A DNA stretch of 64,000 nt from Brachynemurus nebulosus (lineage: Eukaryota > Arthropoda > Insecta > Neuroptera > Myrmeleontidae), in assembly GCA_035578155.1 (NCBI GenBank), contig JAPWDM010000006.1:15578305-15642304 (forward strand), given 5' to 3'. Each line of letters starts with the position of its first letter. Position 1 is the stretch's first letter. The notes beneath the pieces were generated by a model. The model worked only from the letters and a program-made list of their open reading frames with translations. It made no database searches and was not told the DNA's origin. Positions 36,604 to 46,970 of the stretch are shown in pieces. The translations under genes and the position numbers were made by a program.

Positions 36604-37482
36604 GGGGAGGTTTACTTGAGAGTCGTTAAAAAAAATCAATTTTTTTTTTTGCAGAAATTGGTAGCTAATTATATGTAGAATAAAGTAATTTACGGGAAAG
36701 TTTACTTGAGATTTGATAAAAAAAAATCGATTTTTTTTTCGCCGAAATTGATAGCAAATTATGTGTAGAATATGTTCCCAAAGTGATTTTACTGAAGATA
36801 ATTTAAAAACAAGATTCTTGCACATTAACTGAATCCAGCTTTCTATAAAAAAAAAATTCAAAAAACGTAGTTCAAGCAATAATGAGTATTAAATATAAAA
36901 TTTTGAAAATACGGTTCTTTATATATATTTTATAATATCTCGGAACTACATTTTTGGAACTGGCGGACACGATAACTCAAAAACTATTCGATGAATCCTT
37001 TTTTTTTAATTTTTTAATTTAAAGACAATTCAATTCTTCGGCACCTCTACCTAAGTTCGATACACTTTCAAAATTTTATTTTTATTTTTAAATTTACTTT
37101 AAAGAGCGAAAAATAAGATAAAAATCGTAATCAAAAGTTCAAACATCCGCCATTTTTTTTTTCTTTCAGCAATTTATTGATAGTATAGGTAGAGGTGCCG
37201 GTACTCTTCATATATTTTATAAATCTTTTTTGTTTTTGGATTTCGGTGGTTTATTACCGGCGCTAGGATGTCCGCCAACAAGGCATTGGATTTTCGGATC
37301 GTCACACTGCAGTATCTATAAAATGGACAATTTTTTATATTTTTCCTTGAAAAATTTCCTTTGTATAGCTTAATACTTAATAAAAATGTGTACAAAATTT
37401 GAAATTGATATTTACTTTCGTTCTTGAGAAAAAGATTCTAAAAAAATACATAATTTTTAAGGACTCTCGAGTAAACCTCCAC
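36604..37482. mobile_element. 879-bp TTAA-flanked TIR element
   Basis: Left TTAA|GGGGAGGTTTACTTGAGA; reverse complement of the right end TTAA|GTGGAGGTTTACTCGAGA. The flanking TTAA is exact on both sides. A ~100-bp direct duplication of the terminal region follows at ~36697 (GGAAAGTTTACTTGAGA). Frames at 36571-36879 and 37174-37395 lack transposase motifs. TTAA use suggests piggyBac-type mobilisation (inference). Confidence 0.7.
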
Positions 37483-37900
37483 TTAAATACGGAAATAGCA
37501 AAAATTACTGTATTGACTGTTTGGAAATTTTGCAAGCAACCGGTCCATAAAGAAAGGATTCAAGAAAATTTTGTTTTGTTTTTGAAGAACAGTTATTTTA
37601 CCAAAAAGGTCGTATTTTCTTATAGCAATTGAATTTTAAAAATATTGTAATTTTCTTATTTTTTACAGCGAAATAACTGGTAGAAAGCTTTTCATCCGTC
37701 ATTTCATTGTAGGTTAAAATGATAAAACTGAAGGAAAATTTTAAATTGGTAAATTTTACCGATTTCGAAACCATAGTAACAAAATATATAAATAATAAAA
37801 TGAGTTATGTCTACTAACTAACCTATTTCGTTTGTTAAATGGAATAGGTATTCTTAACGTATTATAGTATTCGTGACGTATAGTTCTACAGTTCAAATTT
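37483..37900. other. AT-rich interval, no feature seen
   Basis: No matched termini. The frame ending at 37632 begins inside the preceding element. Confidence 0.45.
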
Positions 37901-38008
37901 GTTGCCTAAAAGCAATTTAACTCGAAGAACATCAACTCAAAAACACTTCAGCTACGACACTAAATTTTTGCGGATTGACAGGTCGTTTCGTTAAATTACT
38001 ACACAATA
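37901..38008 (+). mobile_element. Small hairpin MITE family M2, copy 1
   Basis: Starts GTTGCCTAAAAGCAATTTAAC. It has the same layout as the intact copy at 51240, but its right arm has decayed (TTAAATTACTACACAATAT). ~108 bp, no coding capacity. Confidence 0.6.
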
Positions 38009-39673
38009 TATTTTCGCTAGGTAAAGACAAAGTTTTGAAAAATATCAAAATAAAAAAAGTTCTTCGTTTGCGATCTAATCACTATGATAGCAAACAAGTG
38101 TACAAAATTTCAAAACAAGTAATACAATAGTACTTGCAAAAACCATGCCCTTCATATTTAAAAAAAAAAAATATGTGTTTTAGAGAAAAACCCGTTTAAA
38201 ATTTGTTAATAATTTTTTATAAGCACAAAAAAACCAATATTTTTTAAGTTAAACAGAATCATTAAGCCCAAGACCAATTCGAGGTATATCTAAGCGCATA
38301 CAGTAGCCCCATTCAGGCACCAAGAAATTGTATACGAGATCACTTTCGTAACTTCTTTATTTCACATAACTTTTTAAATAATGCTGAAATTTTGTGAAAA
38401 TATTCTTGATACATGCAATAGAAAGGACGATATTCCCGAATAAAAAGTAAGTGCATATACCCCCTTAGTCTCTTTCCTGACCTGAACTCGCCTCATGTTG
38501 GTAACTGGAAGATGCTGTCATCTGCTATCGTAGAAGCATTACTAAAGCAAAAATTATCGAATGGGTAGGCCATATACCTAATTATCCAATTAAATTAAGT
38601 TTTTCAAAGATCGTTTTATTTGGTTAGTTTTACATAAGCCGCTAAAGGGGTTAAGTATTGCCGTCTTTTGTTAAAACAAGAAAATTTTTCAATGAGTAAA
38701 TTTCACAGTTATTAGAGTATGAAACATTAAAAAAGATAATATCAAAAAAAAAAACGATCATTTATTTTGTACATAACAATCACTTAAGAATAAATGCGTG
38801 TAGGTGGTACCATCAATTATTCAAAACATAACAGAACATAAAAATGAGTTCAATTTTTCAAACTTAAAATACTTATGTTTTATGTTATTATAGCTACATG
38901 GTACATTAAGTATGTATACACACAGTTAGCTTACAATGAGCTAGTATAGCTTGCACATTAACTGATATGATATCAACTACTCATCCAACATGATTGTTTC
39001 TGCCTGATTACAATCACTCATTACGCGTGAGTTTATATACAGGTTGATTTTTTAATACAATTTTTGGATTGTTACAAATGAAAAATCTACTAGGGACGAA
39101 TTTAACCATAAACCTTGTGGATTCCGACACAGAACGGCAAAATTTATATGACAGAAACCACGGAAAGTTAGCTATATTTCCGTTATTTATGTAGGGGACA
39201 TCTCACATTGGAAGAGCTTGGAGGATAAGTCTAAAATTTACTACCCTTTGTTGACCCAAAGTTATACCTACATATTTTCTTAAATAATTTAACTTTATAA
39301 AAATTTTCGGTTTATCAATTTTTTTTTTGGAAAAATGAAATATTTTACAGGCTTGTTTTCGACTTCTACATTGACGATGGTCTTAATCAACCAAAAGCTA
39401 GCTCGCAAAATAACTGAAAATTTGATAAATTAAATATTTCACCATAATTTTGTATATGTTTCATCACTAACACTAATTTTAAAGTTCTGATTAAAACATT
39501 ATACTTTTTTCATAGTGAATATCAAATGGACATTGAATTTGGACCTGTAAATCTTCAAATTTAGTTTTAGAACGTTTGGAGAAAATCTCGAAGATTATTG
39601 AAATAAAATATAAAATCAATGTTTACTACTAGGAAAAATATCTATCACAATTCATTTAAAATTTTGGAATTGA
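38009..39673. other. AT-rich interval downstream of the minus-strand gene
   Basis: This would hold the 3' UTR of the gene ending at 39674. No exact AATAAA on the minus strand was found close to the stop codon. No repeat member recognised. Confidence 0.45.
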
Positions 39674-41237
39674 TCACATAACGTGGAAGCAGTTTTTTGT
39701 TTGGGTCATACGAACCCAACAAATTTCTGGTTTATCAACCAAGCCATTATTGAAGACTATTCCGCATCGAAACATCGCATAGGACAACTCATATTTTTTC
39801 CCTTTTAATTGTTCTAATTAAAATGGTCTTAGTCGATTAACTTTATATACGTGTAAAGAAGGGTGGAGCTAAAAATTTTGTTAGACACATGGACACATAG
39901 TTATCGGCAGCCTAAGCTTCGATTTCTATAACTAGCTTAATTTTTCTTCTGATTAAAATAGGTAATTATTGTACACTATGCTATGTGCTCTCTCCAAGCA
40001 ATTGACAATTTCTCTTACCATGGATGAATTTGTTTCCCCAGAAAGGAAGTTTTGAACATTGCAGGGTGGTTTTTCCACTAGCAACGTCTTCACCGAACTC
40101 AACATCAATATTTCTAGTTATCTCCACTGTAGTACTCTGCTTAACAAGGAAAGGTATCCAACTGCATCTCTCAAAACTTTTTGAAACTTTGCTGGATTGT
40201 AGATCTTACTAAAAGTAATCACGACCTATATTTCGTTCGTGCCCATAGGCGGTTTAAGTGGGTGAAATTCACCTCTGAAAATTTGAGTTTCTTTCAATTT
40301 TCTTAAATATCTCGGAAATAGCAAGAGCTTTGGTAGGGAAATTATATATATTTGTAAATGGCACTTAAGATCTTTTTAAGATGATACCGAAATTAAAGTT
40401 GTAAAATCATTGGGGTTTCATCCCCCACCCCCAACCCCTAATTTTATCAGGTATACTTTGGTAAAAGAGGAGGCTGTTATGTGTAAAGAAAATAATTTTT
40501 AATTAATATATTTTACATCACACCAGTTTGTTTCTTTTTACAGAAATACACCCTTTGCTAATATTAAATTGGAAAAAATTTTTACTTTTTGATCTAACAA
40601 CGAGCAAAAATATGGTCAAAAAATCTCGTATTTTAGTAATGAATTGTTATAAACTTACGATATACTTTAAAGTACGTAGTTTAAATTTAAAAAACTCACA
40701 TTTACAGAGGTGAATTTCACCCCCTTAAACCGCTTATGGACACGAACGAAATATGGCTCGTGATTACTTTTAGTAAGATCTACAATCCACCAAAGTTTCA
40801 AAAATTTTTAAGAAATACAGTTAGATACCTTTCCCTGTAAGTGTAAAAAGTTTGGTTGTATGCATTGTGGATAGCCATCGCATATTTTAATCCTAACAAC
40901 CTAATATACTTCTTCACCAACAAAAAGATAGAAGGGAGGTTGAGCTATGCGTCGCGCCGATAGAAAGGCTTCGATAAAACGTGAACCGAATGTTTCTCTA
41001 AATAAAAGTTTCATTTACTTGACTTGACCAGAAAGTTTCCATTTGGACCCAAGTTGTTAAAACAAAAAAAACTCTTCAAAATTTGTAATTACCTTATTAA
41101 AATAATCACCTGTATATACTGGCAGTAATTATATCATACATACTCTTATTACCGTCAAAATTTATGACGAACAACAATTCATTTTCGGCGGTATGGTAAC
41201 GCCCAACCCAACGAAAAATTGGAACGATATTTTCGTT
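39674..41237 (-). CDS. Unrecognised spliced gene, 3' exons
   Basis: Three coding pieces on the minus strand join in phase. The 5' piece (41237-41110) reads NENIVPIFRWVGRYHTA, then LLFVINFDGNKSMYD, and ends AG|GTGATT. The intron (41109-40135) ends GCAGAG. Exon 40134-40019 completes the split Ser codon, reads TTVEITRNIDVEFGED, CSKLPFW, and ends CATG|GTAAGA. The next intron is 205 bp and ends TTAATTAG. The last exon, 39813-39674, completes a Glu codon, reads QLKGKKYELSYAMFRCG, PEICWVRMTQTKNC and stops at TGA 39676-39674. Codon phases 2 and 1 fit at both junctions, which chance rarely gives. The visible product is ~127 residues with at least four Cys near the C terminus. No family is recognised and no membrane segment is seen. 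The 5' piece has no AG acceptor in its own frame, so the upstream structure is unresolved: either a one-base frameshift or a start at ATG in KSMYD. Confidence is higher for the two 3' exons than for the start. Confidence 0.55.
40140..40840. mobile_element. ~700-bp fold-back element inside the intron
   Basis: The left arm (~40140-40280) and the reverse complement of the right arm (~40702-40840) share GGAAAGGTATCYAACTG, TGTAGATCTTACTAAAAGTA, ATATTTCGTTCGTG, GCGGTTTAAG and GGTGAAATTCACCTCT. Each arm is ~135-140 bp. The spacer is AT-rich with a 61-codon spurious frame (40528-40713). The left end lies within ~5 bp of the 3' splice site of the host gene. No target duplication was recognised. Confidence 0.8.
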
Positions 41238-41734
41238 TCAGAATTAATTTGATTTAATTTGCCTCGACAATAATTTTCTCACCAGTGTGAAAACTTTATT
41301 AAACTTTTCATACATTTCATAAAGTTGACTAAATGTAAATTATACCAAACTTATTTTCAAAAAAAAAAAAAAAAATCCCTTGTTTCAGTTAATTTTGCCT
41401 CACTTTAACAATTCCGTATAAGCCTCTCGAAATTCCCACATAAACTATTAACTATTGACAACCTAATTTCGAACATCACTCCGTTGTATAATCAGTTTTC
41501 TACTGATGCGTTAAATTAAGTTTTTTTTTTCCAATTTTTTTTTCAACGTATCGCTGCTGAAAAACTAATTAAGGACAATCCTATATTTGTAAATGATCCC
41601 TTCTCTCTCTGTGTCTGTGGAGCAAAAAATAATTGATGGATAATGTTCGACAACATTATAGAGTTACTAAAAGCAAAAAAAAAATTTTACCTTTTTTGGG
41701 GGGGGGGTCTTTATAACAAATTTTTAACACTCAC

Positions 41735-41848
41735 TAAAATCTAACACACTTTCGGGGGCCAAGTAGGTACACTCTTGCTGCCAAAAACTTTGGTCACACA
41801 CAATTGTTGTTGAATTGATTGTTGCGTAACAATTAAAAAGTTTTATCA
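41735..41848 (-). CDS. Candidate upstream exon of the 39674-41237 gene
   Basis: A 114-bp stretch bounded by CTTCCTGTCATC...ACAG| and |GTGAGTG on the minus strand, open in one frame (phase 1 in, phase 1 out), reading IKLFNCYATIN, VCDQSFWQQECTYLAPES, VLDF. Joined to an acceptor GGTGAG at 41278, it would continue as NYCRGKLNQINSETK in a frame one base off from the 5' piece of the downstream model. So either this exon belongs elsewhere, or the locus carries a frameshift. Four Cys are visible across it and its continuation. Confidence 0.35.
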
Positions 41849-42088
41849 CTGTTTTTTTGATGACAGGAAGTTTTAATTGAATTTCGATCTTTAAAATTTT
41901 GGAAACTTTCAATAAACTTTTTGTTCACTTTTTACGAAATGTTTTAAAATAAACTTTTTTCAAACTTAACTAAACTTATTAATTAAATCCATTTAATTAT
42001 TTTAATTAATTAATCGACTAATAGAAATCACAGTAAACATAATTACGATACCAACCGCGACGCATAATGCATTTCAATAATTTATTTA

Positions 42089-42520
42089 TTAAACAACAAG
42101 TTCAAGTTTTTCAGTAGTAACAGTTCTGCTGTTGGTTTGGGTGACGCGTGGGAAAAGGATGGCGATAACAACGCGTGCATTTGTTTGAACGTCAAACCCG
42201 GACTGAAATCGGCACCGCGCCGAGGAATCGGTCGACATCGTCCACATCGTCGGCGTTTCGTTTTCCTCGGTTCTATCCAGTGTACCGATATGTATTTGCG
42301 CTTCCATTCTCATACGTTGATCATGCGCGTTTAGTCAAACTGTTCGCGAACTGTGGTGTTTCAGTACGTGGTGGTTTAGTAGAGCGCTCGGCTATACTGC
42401 GATCAACTATTACATACGAAACTAACGAACGGTGTTACAAAAGGTGTTTTTTCCGCAAAGGTTTTTTCTACGTTAGACATTGCAAACCATACATATGCAT
42501 TACATTCTGGTATTATAACG
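42089..42520. promoter_or_regulatory. CpG-dense block, possible first exon or promoter
   Basis: By far the densest run of CG dinucleotides in the window, especially 42140-42330 and 42350-42400. It is open in several frames: minus 42313-42089 (MRMEAQIHIGTLDRTEEN... to a stop overlapping AATAAATAAA) and plus 42137-42334 and 42175-42543. Position fits a first exon or promoter of the minus-strand gene at 39.7-41.8 kb, but no donor in the right phase was found. It is cut on the right by the TIR element at 42526. Confidence 0.35.
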
Positions 42521-42774
42521 ATATACAGGGTGTTAGTGAATAAGTGCGAAAGATTTTCACAGGTAATTGCTGAGGTTCTTTTATGTAAAGAAGTTCTTGT
42601 AAACCCAAGTCCGAAAACGTTTAGTTTCCAAGATGCAGGGTGTTCAATTTCGCGTCTTTTTTAACATTTTCTTAAATATTTCAAAAACAATGTGATGATA
42701 TATTTTTAAAGAAAAAAAAAAACACGCCAATGATTTTTTCCAATTTGAAAATTTAAATGTCCCATAAATTGTTG

Positions 42775-43322
42775 TAGGGATGATCGATATTCATCGATGG
42801 TAGAAAAACATCGATGTTTAGGGGGGAAGCATCGATATTTTTACATCGATGTTATGTCCTCGATAATATCGAAACATCGATATTACTCTAAGCTATCTAG
42901 TATTTAAAAAGTCCTGTAGCTGATTTAAAACAAGTTCCGTTACTTTTATGGCAAGTTCTAGGATCCACTTATCCAACTTGAAAAAAATTGTCATTAAATA
43001 TTTGTGTTTCACAGCAATTTCAACAGCTTCAGAGAGATTTTTTTCAAAAGCTGGGCAGCATTTGTATCAACAAAAGAACAGATTAAAAGGGAAACTTCTA
43101 ACAGTGACTTTTTTGCAAAGTGTACCTACCAAATTAATACTGGCAATGTTAATTTTTAATAAATAAAATAATAGATTATAATGGTTGTTTATTTTGCTAC
43201 ATAAACATCGATGTTTTCGAACATCGATGTCTTTCTTTCGATATATATCGTATATCGATACTCTTGAATCGATGTTAACATCGATGCCAACATCGATGTT
43301 TTCCTAATATCGATCATCCTTA
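42775..43322. mobile_element. 548-bp hAT element with CATCGATG words, exact 8-bp TSD
   Basis: Left TAGGGATGATCGATATTC; reverse complement of the right end TAAGGATGATCGATATTA. Direct repeats AATTGTTG flank it at 42767-42774 and 43323-43330, the 8-bp duplication typical of hAT transposition. Both subterminal regions are made of CATCGATGTT words. The middle keeps a transposase C-terminal remnant (42948-43166). It is non-autonomous. Confidence 0.92.
42948..43166 (+). pseudogene. hAT transposase C-terminal dimerisation remnant
   Basis: A 72-codon frame. Residues ~24-41 read TAISTASERFFSKAGQHL, followed by QQKNRLKG. This matches the hAT-family C-terminal dimerisation region (the ATS-x-x-SER-x-FS pattern followed by R-x-x-L/K). 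The catalytic DDE domain and BED finger are absent, so the frame cannot be a working transposase. It sits between the CATCGATG word blocks of the element and is an internal deletion product of a larger transposon. Confidence 0.85.
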
Positions 43323-43664
43323 AATTGTTGACAAAAATGACCTCTTAATATTTTGCGGCTCATGTAGACGTTTTCAAGATAAAAAATAATTTCCAGTTAC
43401 TGTTGTTATCACAAAACCGGTATGGGCTATCTAGTAGCCCATCTACTGTGTATCTTGGAAACTAAGCGTTTTCGGACCCGGGTTTATATGACCATTTTTT
43501 CATAAAAGAACCTCAGCAATCACCTGTTAAAATCTTTCGCACTTATTCACTAACACCCTGTATGTATGGAAGATATAACATGAAATTGTATATTGCTGCC
43601 ACCGACGAATGGGGGGACGTTGACTCTTAAAAGTCAATCGATCTTGTTGGTACAAATAAATATA

Positions 43665-44181
43665 CAGCTGAACCTTCTTTCATGCGGTGGATAGGGACGG
43701 CATAAAAAAAACGCACAAAAAATATATTCAAAAATATCATAAATAGCTATAATAAGTTTAGTTCGGCCCAGTTTGTAAAACAAACTTTTTTTTATGCGGT
43801 GAATCGGGACCGCATAAAAAAAAGTTTCATCGAAAATTCATAACTCAGAACGCTCAAAACCTCACAGTTACAATAGAAGTTGCTTTTCTAAACAAGATAG
43901 AGTTTTAATTTACACGTAGGAACATTTTATTTCATTTTTATAATATTATGAAAATTCTGAAAAATACATCTGTAAAAAAATTAAATCATGCAATAACTTA
44001 TGTTCTTATGCAATGTATTGATTAAATGCTTAAAATCCGTTAAAAAGTATTTTTATCAAAGAAAGTTATTACAGTAAATGTTTAAGTTTCTTACTGTCTC
44101 TTGATTTTGATTCATATTATGCATTTTAATGGCCATTTTGTTAAAGACCGCTTAAAAAAAATTCGCACAAAAAGAGACCCG
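43665..44181. mobile_element. TIR element family K, copy 2 (uninterrupted)
   Basis: TA|CAGCTGAACCTTCTTTCATG at the left; the interior matches 21377-22502 minus its insertion. The right terminus is degraded after CGCACAAAAAGAGACC. It shows the empty-site sequence for the element nested at 21485: TTCGGCCCAGTTTGTAAAA here versus TTCGGTCTAGACT...there. Confidence 0.7.
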
Positions 44182-44229
44182 AGTTTTGTATTTTTTCTGA
44201 ATAAATTTGTATTTTATACAACTCAAATT

Positions 44230-44337
44230 TTTGTCTAAAAGCAATTTAATTCGAAATATTGTCAACCCAGAAACACACCAGTTACACTATAGTGTTTTTC
44301 CTAGTTGACAATTCTTCTTGTTAAATTGCTAGTCAAC
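44230..44337 (+). mobile_element. Small hairpin MITE family M2, copy 2
   Basis: TTGTCTAAAAGCAATTTAATT at the left and TTAAATTGCTAGTCAAC at the right; same layout as 51240-51350, with a partly decayed stem. Confidence 0.6.
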
Positions 44338-45093
44338 AAATTTTTTTGTTATACTTATTCGAAAATATGCAAATCTCTCATATGCAAACAATAAGTAAAT
44401 CATAACATTTTCGAGTCGAATGTTAAAGTGCCATACGATTAGAGTATCACACCATTTTGCCCTACGGATAATGTATTTCTCTATAACAGTTTGCACTTTA
44501 CTTTACTCATTCACTCAGTTGAAACTGTCATTTTTATTATTGCAAGGCATTTGTGTTTTGTTTTTGTTATTTTTGTTCTTTGTTTCATCTTTTTTTTTTT
44601 TTTTTTGTTTTTTTGTTTTTACTGCAGTTTTTCCATTTTAACAATTTACAAAACTAACATGGACACACATATCTACTAACGTATACATATATGACGCATT
44701 TGTATATGTGGATATGTTTGTAAAAGCATATATGTATGGAGTGTGTGTGACGTTGAACTCAACCTATATAATTAATTTTGATGGTAATGTAAATTTCCTT
44801 TTAATTTAAGAACACATTATGCGTCCATAATTTTTTTTTTACTCACTGTTTTGATATCAGAGAAAAGATTTTTACTGCAGTGAGTAATGTTATTGTGATA
44901 AGTATAAGGTGTCCCAGACGCTTCAATAAACATTTAATTATTTCGGTGTTTACGTTTAATAAGGTTCTATTTTTGTTATTCGAATTTCGTCAAACGAAGG
45001 TATAAGTTAACAGAAAATATTTGCTTTACGTAATTTTTAAACTCTAAAGCAGGTTTTCTAAGCAGCGCTTCTTCGATAATTTTTAATTAATAT
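44338..45093. other. AT-rich interval, no feature seen
   Basis: Contains a T-rich tract (44590-44625) that creates Phe-rich frames. TAAGGTGTCCCAGACGC near 44906 resembles an element end without a partner. Confidence 0.45.
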
Positions 45094-45339
45094 ATTAGAT
45101 ACCGTAAAACCGTCTAAACCCGGACACTTTTTTACATTTTTTGGTACAGTTTTATGTTTATACATGTTTCCTTCATAGATATCACCAATAAAAGTAAAAA
45201 GAGCGTATATTACTTGTTATATCCCTGACCCATTTGTTTCATTATAGGTAAAAATAAAAAATTAAAAAATAATTAGTAAGTGTCCGGGTCTACACTCCAA
45301 ATCCGTCTTGACCCAGACACTTACTTAAATAGAATTCTT
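45094..45339. mobile_element. Possible TIR element end with repeated GTCCGGGT words
   Basis: TACCGTAAAACCGTCTAAAC followed by CCCGGACAC, then AAGTGTCCGGGTCTACAC and TGACCCAGACACTTAC around 45275-45325. The words are inverted relative to each other. A convincing second terminus was not found. Confidence 0.4.
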
Positions 45340-45680
45340 GTAGTTTAAAATAATTTTCGTCATAATTTTTAAAAGCCGTGCTTTAGTCTAAAATAGAATT
45401 CCTGTAGCTAGGAATCATTTCGGCCATTAATTGGAATAACGTTATAAATGTCGTTAAATGTCGTTTTCCGACCACTTGCTCGAGTATGTAATCCAGATAA
45501 ATATCGACACTTTTTTAAGCATTAAATAAATTTTTAAAGACCATTCTTAGATGATAAATATAATTCTTGTAGCTTGGAATCATTTCCGCCATTAATTGAA
45601 ATAACATTAGGTCGTGTAATATGAAATGTCGTTTTCCGACCATTTGATCGGAATAAATAGAGTATGTATTGACCAACCTC
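45340..45680. repeat. 165-bp degenerate tandem duplication
   Basis: Copy 1 (~45395-45490) and copy 2 (~45558-45670) share TTCTTGTAGCTTGGAATCAT-like, CCATTAATTGRAATAAC and ATGTCGTTTTCCGACCA segments at a 165-bp offset. A partial third match (GAATTCTTGTAGTTTAAAAT) lies at 45332. Confidence 0.65.
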
Positions 45681-46184
45681 CTTCCAAAAAACTGCATTAA
45701 TATTGATTTTTTGAAAAATTACCTAAAATACAATAACTTTTATCGTAAGATTCGTGGTTGACGCATCATCCCCTAATAGAACACACATTGAACGAGGTCT
45801 CCAATTACAAAATTTTGAATCAAATGTTATAATAACGTTTATTAAGAAAAAACCGAAATCCTAATTATTATAAAATGAACACAGTTATGTAATTAAATTA
45901 ATGAAAGGTAAATTAATTGAAAAAGGGATTTTGAACAAATTTATTATAGGTCGTACAAAAAATTTTGTACCGAACAACAACATTACCTATCTCTCCTGTA
46001 CGCTTGCAAACTTACCCTACATTTTAATTGTCCATTTTATATTTTTTTCACATTTTCGATTATTAACCATATCCATAGATATATATGCATAGGTACCATA
46101 TATTTTGTTTTAACAGAAATTATACTACCATCTAGGTTAATTAAAGGCTGTATAAAATTGAATATTTTATTTAAATTTCATTTA
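45681..46184. other. AT-rich interval, no feature seen
   Basis: A 63-codon frame (45901-46092) shows no motif. Confidence 0.45.
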
Positions 46185-46425
46185 ACGTAAAGGCCCCCCA
46201 TTATGGAACGGTATCTAATACTGGAACAGTTTTGACCTTTACATATTTATTTCTTTAATTAAGTAAGGAAACATTAAATGCGAGGTGAATTGAAATTGAA
46301 AAACAATCATTCTATTAATAATAATTTTTGTTATCAGACGTCTCTTTCAGAAATAACTTCATTAATATGTAAATGTCAAAACTGTTCCAGTATTAGATAC
46401 CGTTCCATAATGGGGGCTTTTACGT
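46185..46425. mobile_element. 241-bp TA-flanked MITE with ~52-bp TIRs
   Basis: Left TA|ACGTAAAGGCCCCCCATTAT then GGAACGGTATCTAATACTGG; the right end reversed is TA|ACGTAAAAGCCCCCATTATGG followed by the same GGAACGGTATCTAATACTGG. The arms are essentially identical for ~52 bases, so this copy is young. The frame 46278-46463 starts inside it and is not a gene. Confidence 0.9.
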
Positions 46426-46733
46426 TACTCGAAAAAAAAAAATTTACAATTTACAAAAATTAAAATTATCTTTTTTTCTTGTTTTATACCATTCAAAAAG
46501 TATACACTGAAATTGAAAGATATGATGCAAAAATAAATACACATTTCATCATTATTGTCGCTTTTGTTAATCAAAATTTCATTTTAAAAAAAAAATTGCC
46601 CAAGTGAGTGTTGAATATGCATTGAATCAGGGTTCTGCAGTAGGTAGCTAGAAATTTTCACAGGCTTCGGAATAAAAGTATAATATAGAATACTATTTAA
46701 GTACTAGTGACACATATTCCACACTACAGTGTC

Positions 46734-46970
46734 GTTCTCGATTCACTCTCGGTCCGATAAAATATGTATTTTTACACAAGAAACAATGAGTGTATTCATA
46801 CCATCACTACGGAGCGTGACCAGACTTGTGATTAGAAAATTTTATTAAACCGAGAGTGAATCGATAGCGTGTCAAAAGCAGCATTAACAATACCGTAATG
46901 TGAATATCACAAGATTTTATTGGAGCGAAATGGACCGAGAGCGTAGCGAGAGTATAAAATTTTATTCGAA
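46734..46970. repeat. Palindromic block with CCGAGAG words
   Basis: TCGATTCACTCTCGGTCCGA (~46738) is inverted at ~46848-46867 (CCGAGAGTGAATCGA). Further right, GGACCGAGAGCGTAGCGAGAG repeats the word in direct orientation, with TAAAATTTTATT near both. The GAGCGTAGCGAG core is shared with family F hairpins. Confidence 0.55.

Larger units (their letters stand above)
42526..43560. mobile_element. TA-flanked TIR element split by a hAT element
   Basis: Left TA|CAGGGTGTTAGTGAATAAG; reverse complement of the right end TA|CAGGGTGTTAGTGAATAAG. The arms agree for ~115 bp (GTGCGAAAGATTTT, TTGCTGAGGTTCTTTTATG, CCGAAAACG, TTTAGTTTCCAAGAT). Removing the nested hAT and one duplication leaves ~479 bp. The outer CAGGGTGT is shared with the element at 31634. 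Confidence 0.85.

Noticed and set aside
42137..42543. Plus-strand frames of 65 and 122 codons as a gene
   Set aside because: They overlap each other and a minus-strand frame in a CpG-rich block, and the longer runs into the TIR element at 42526. The block is reported as unresolved instead.
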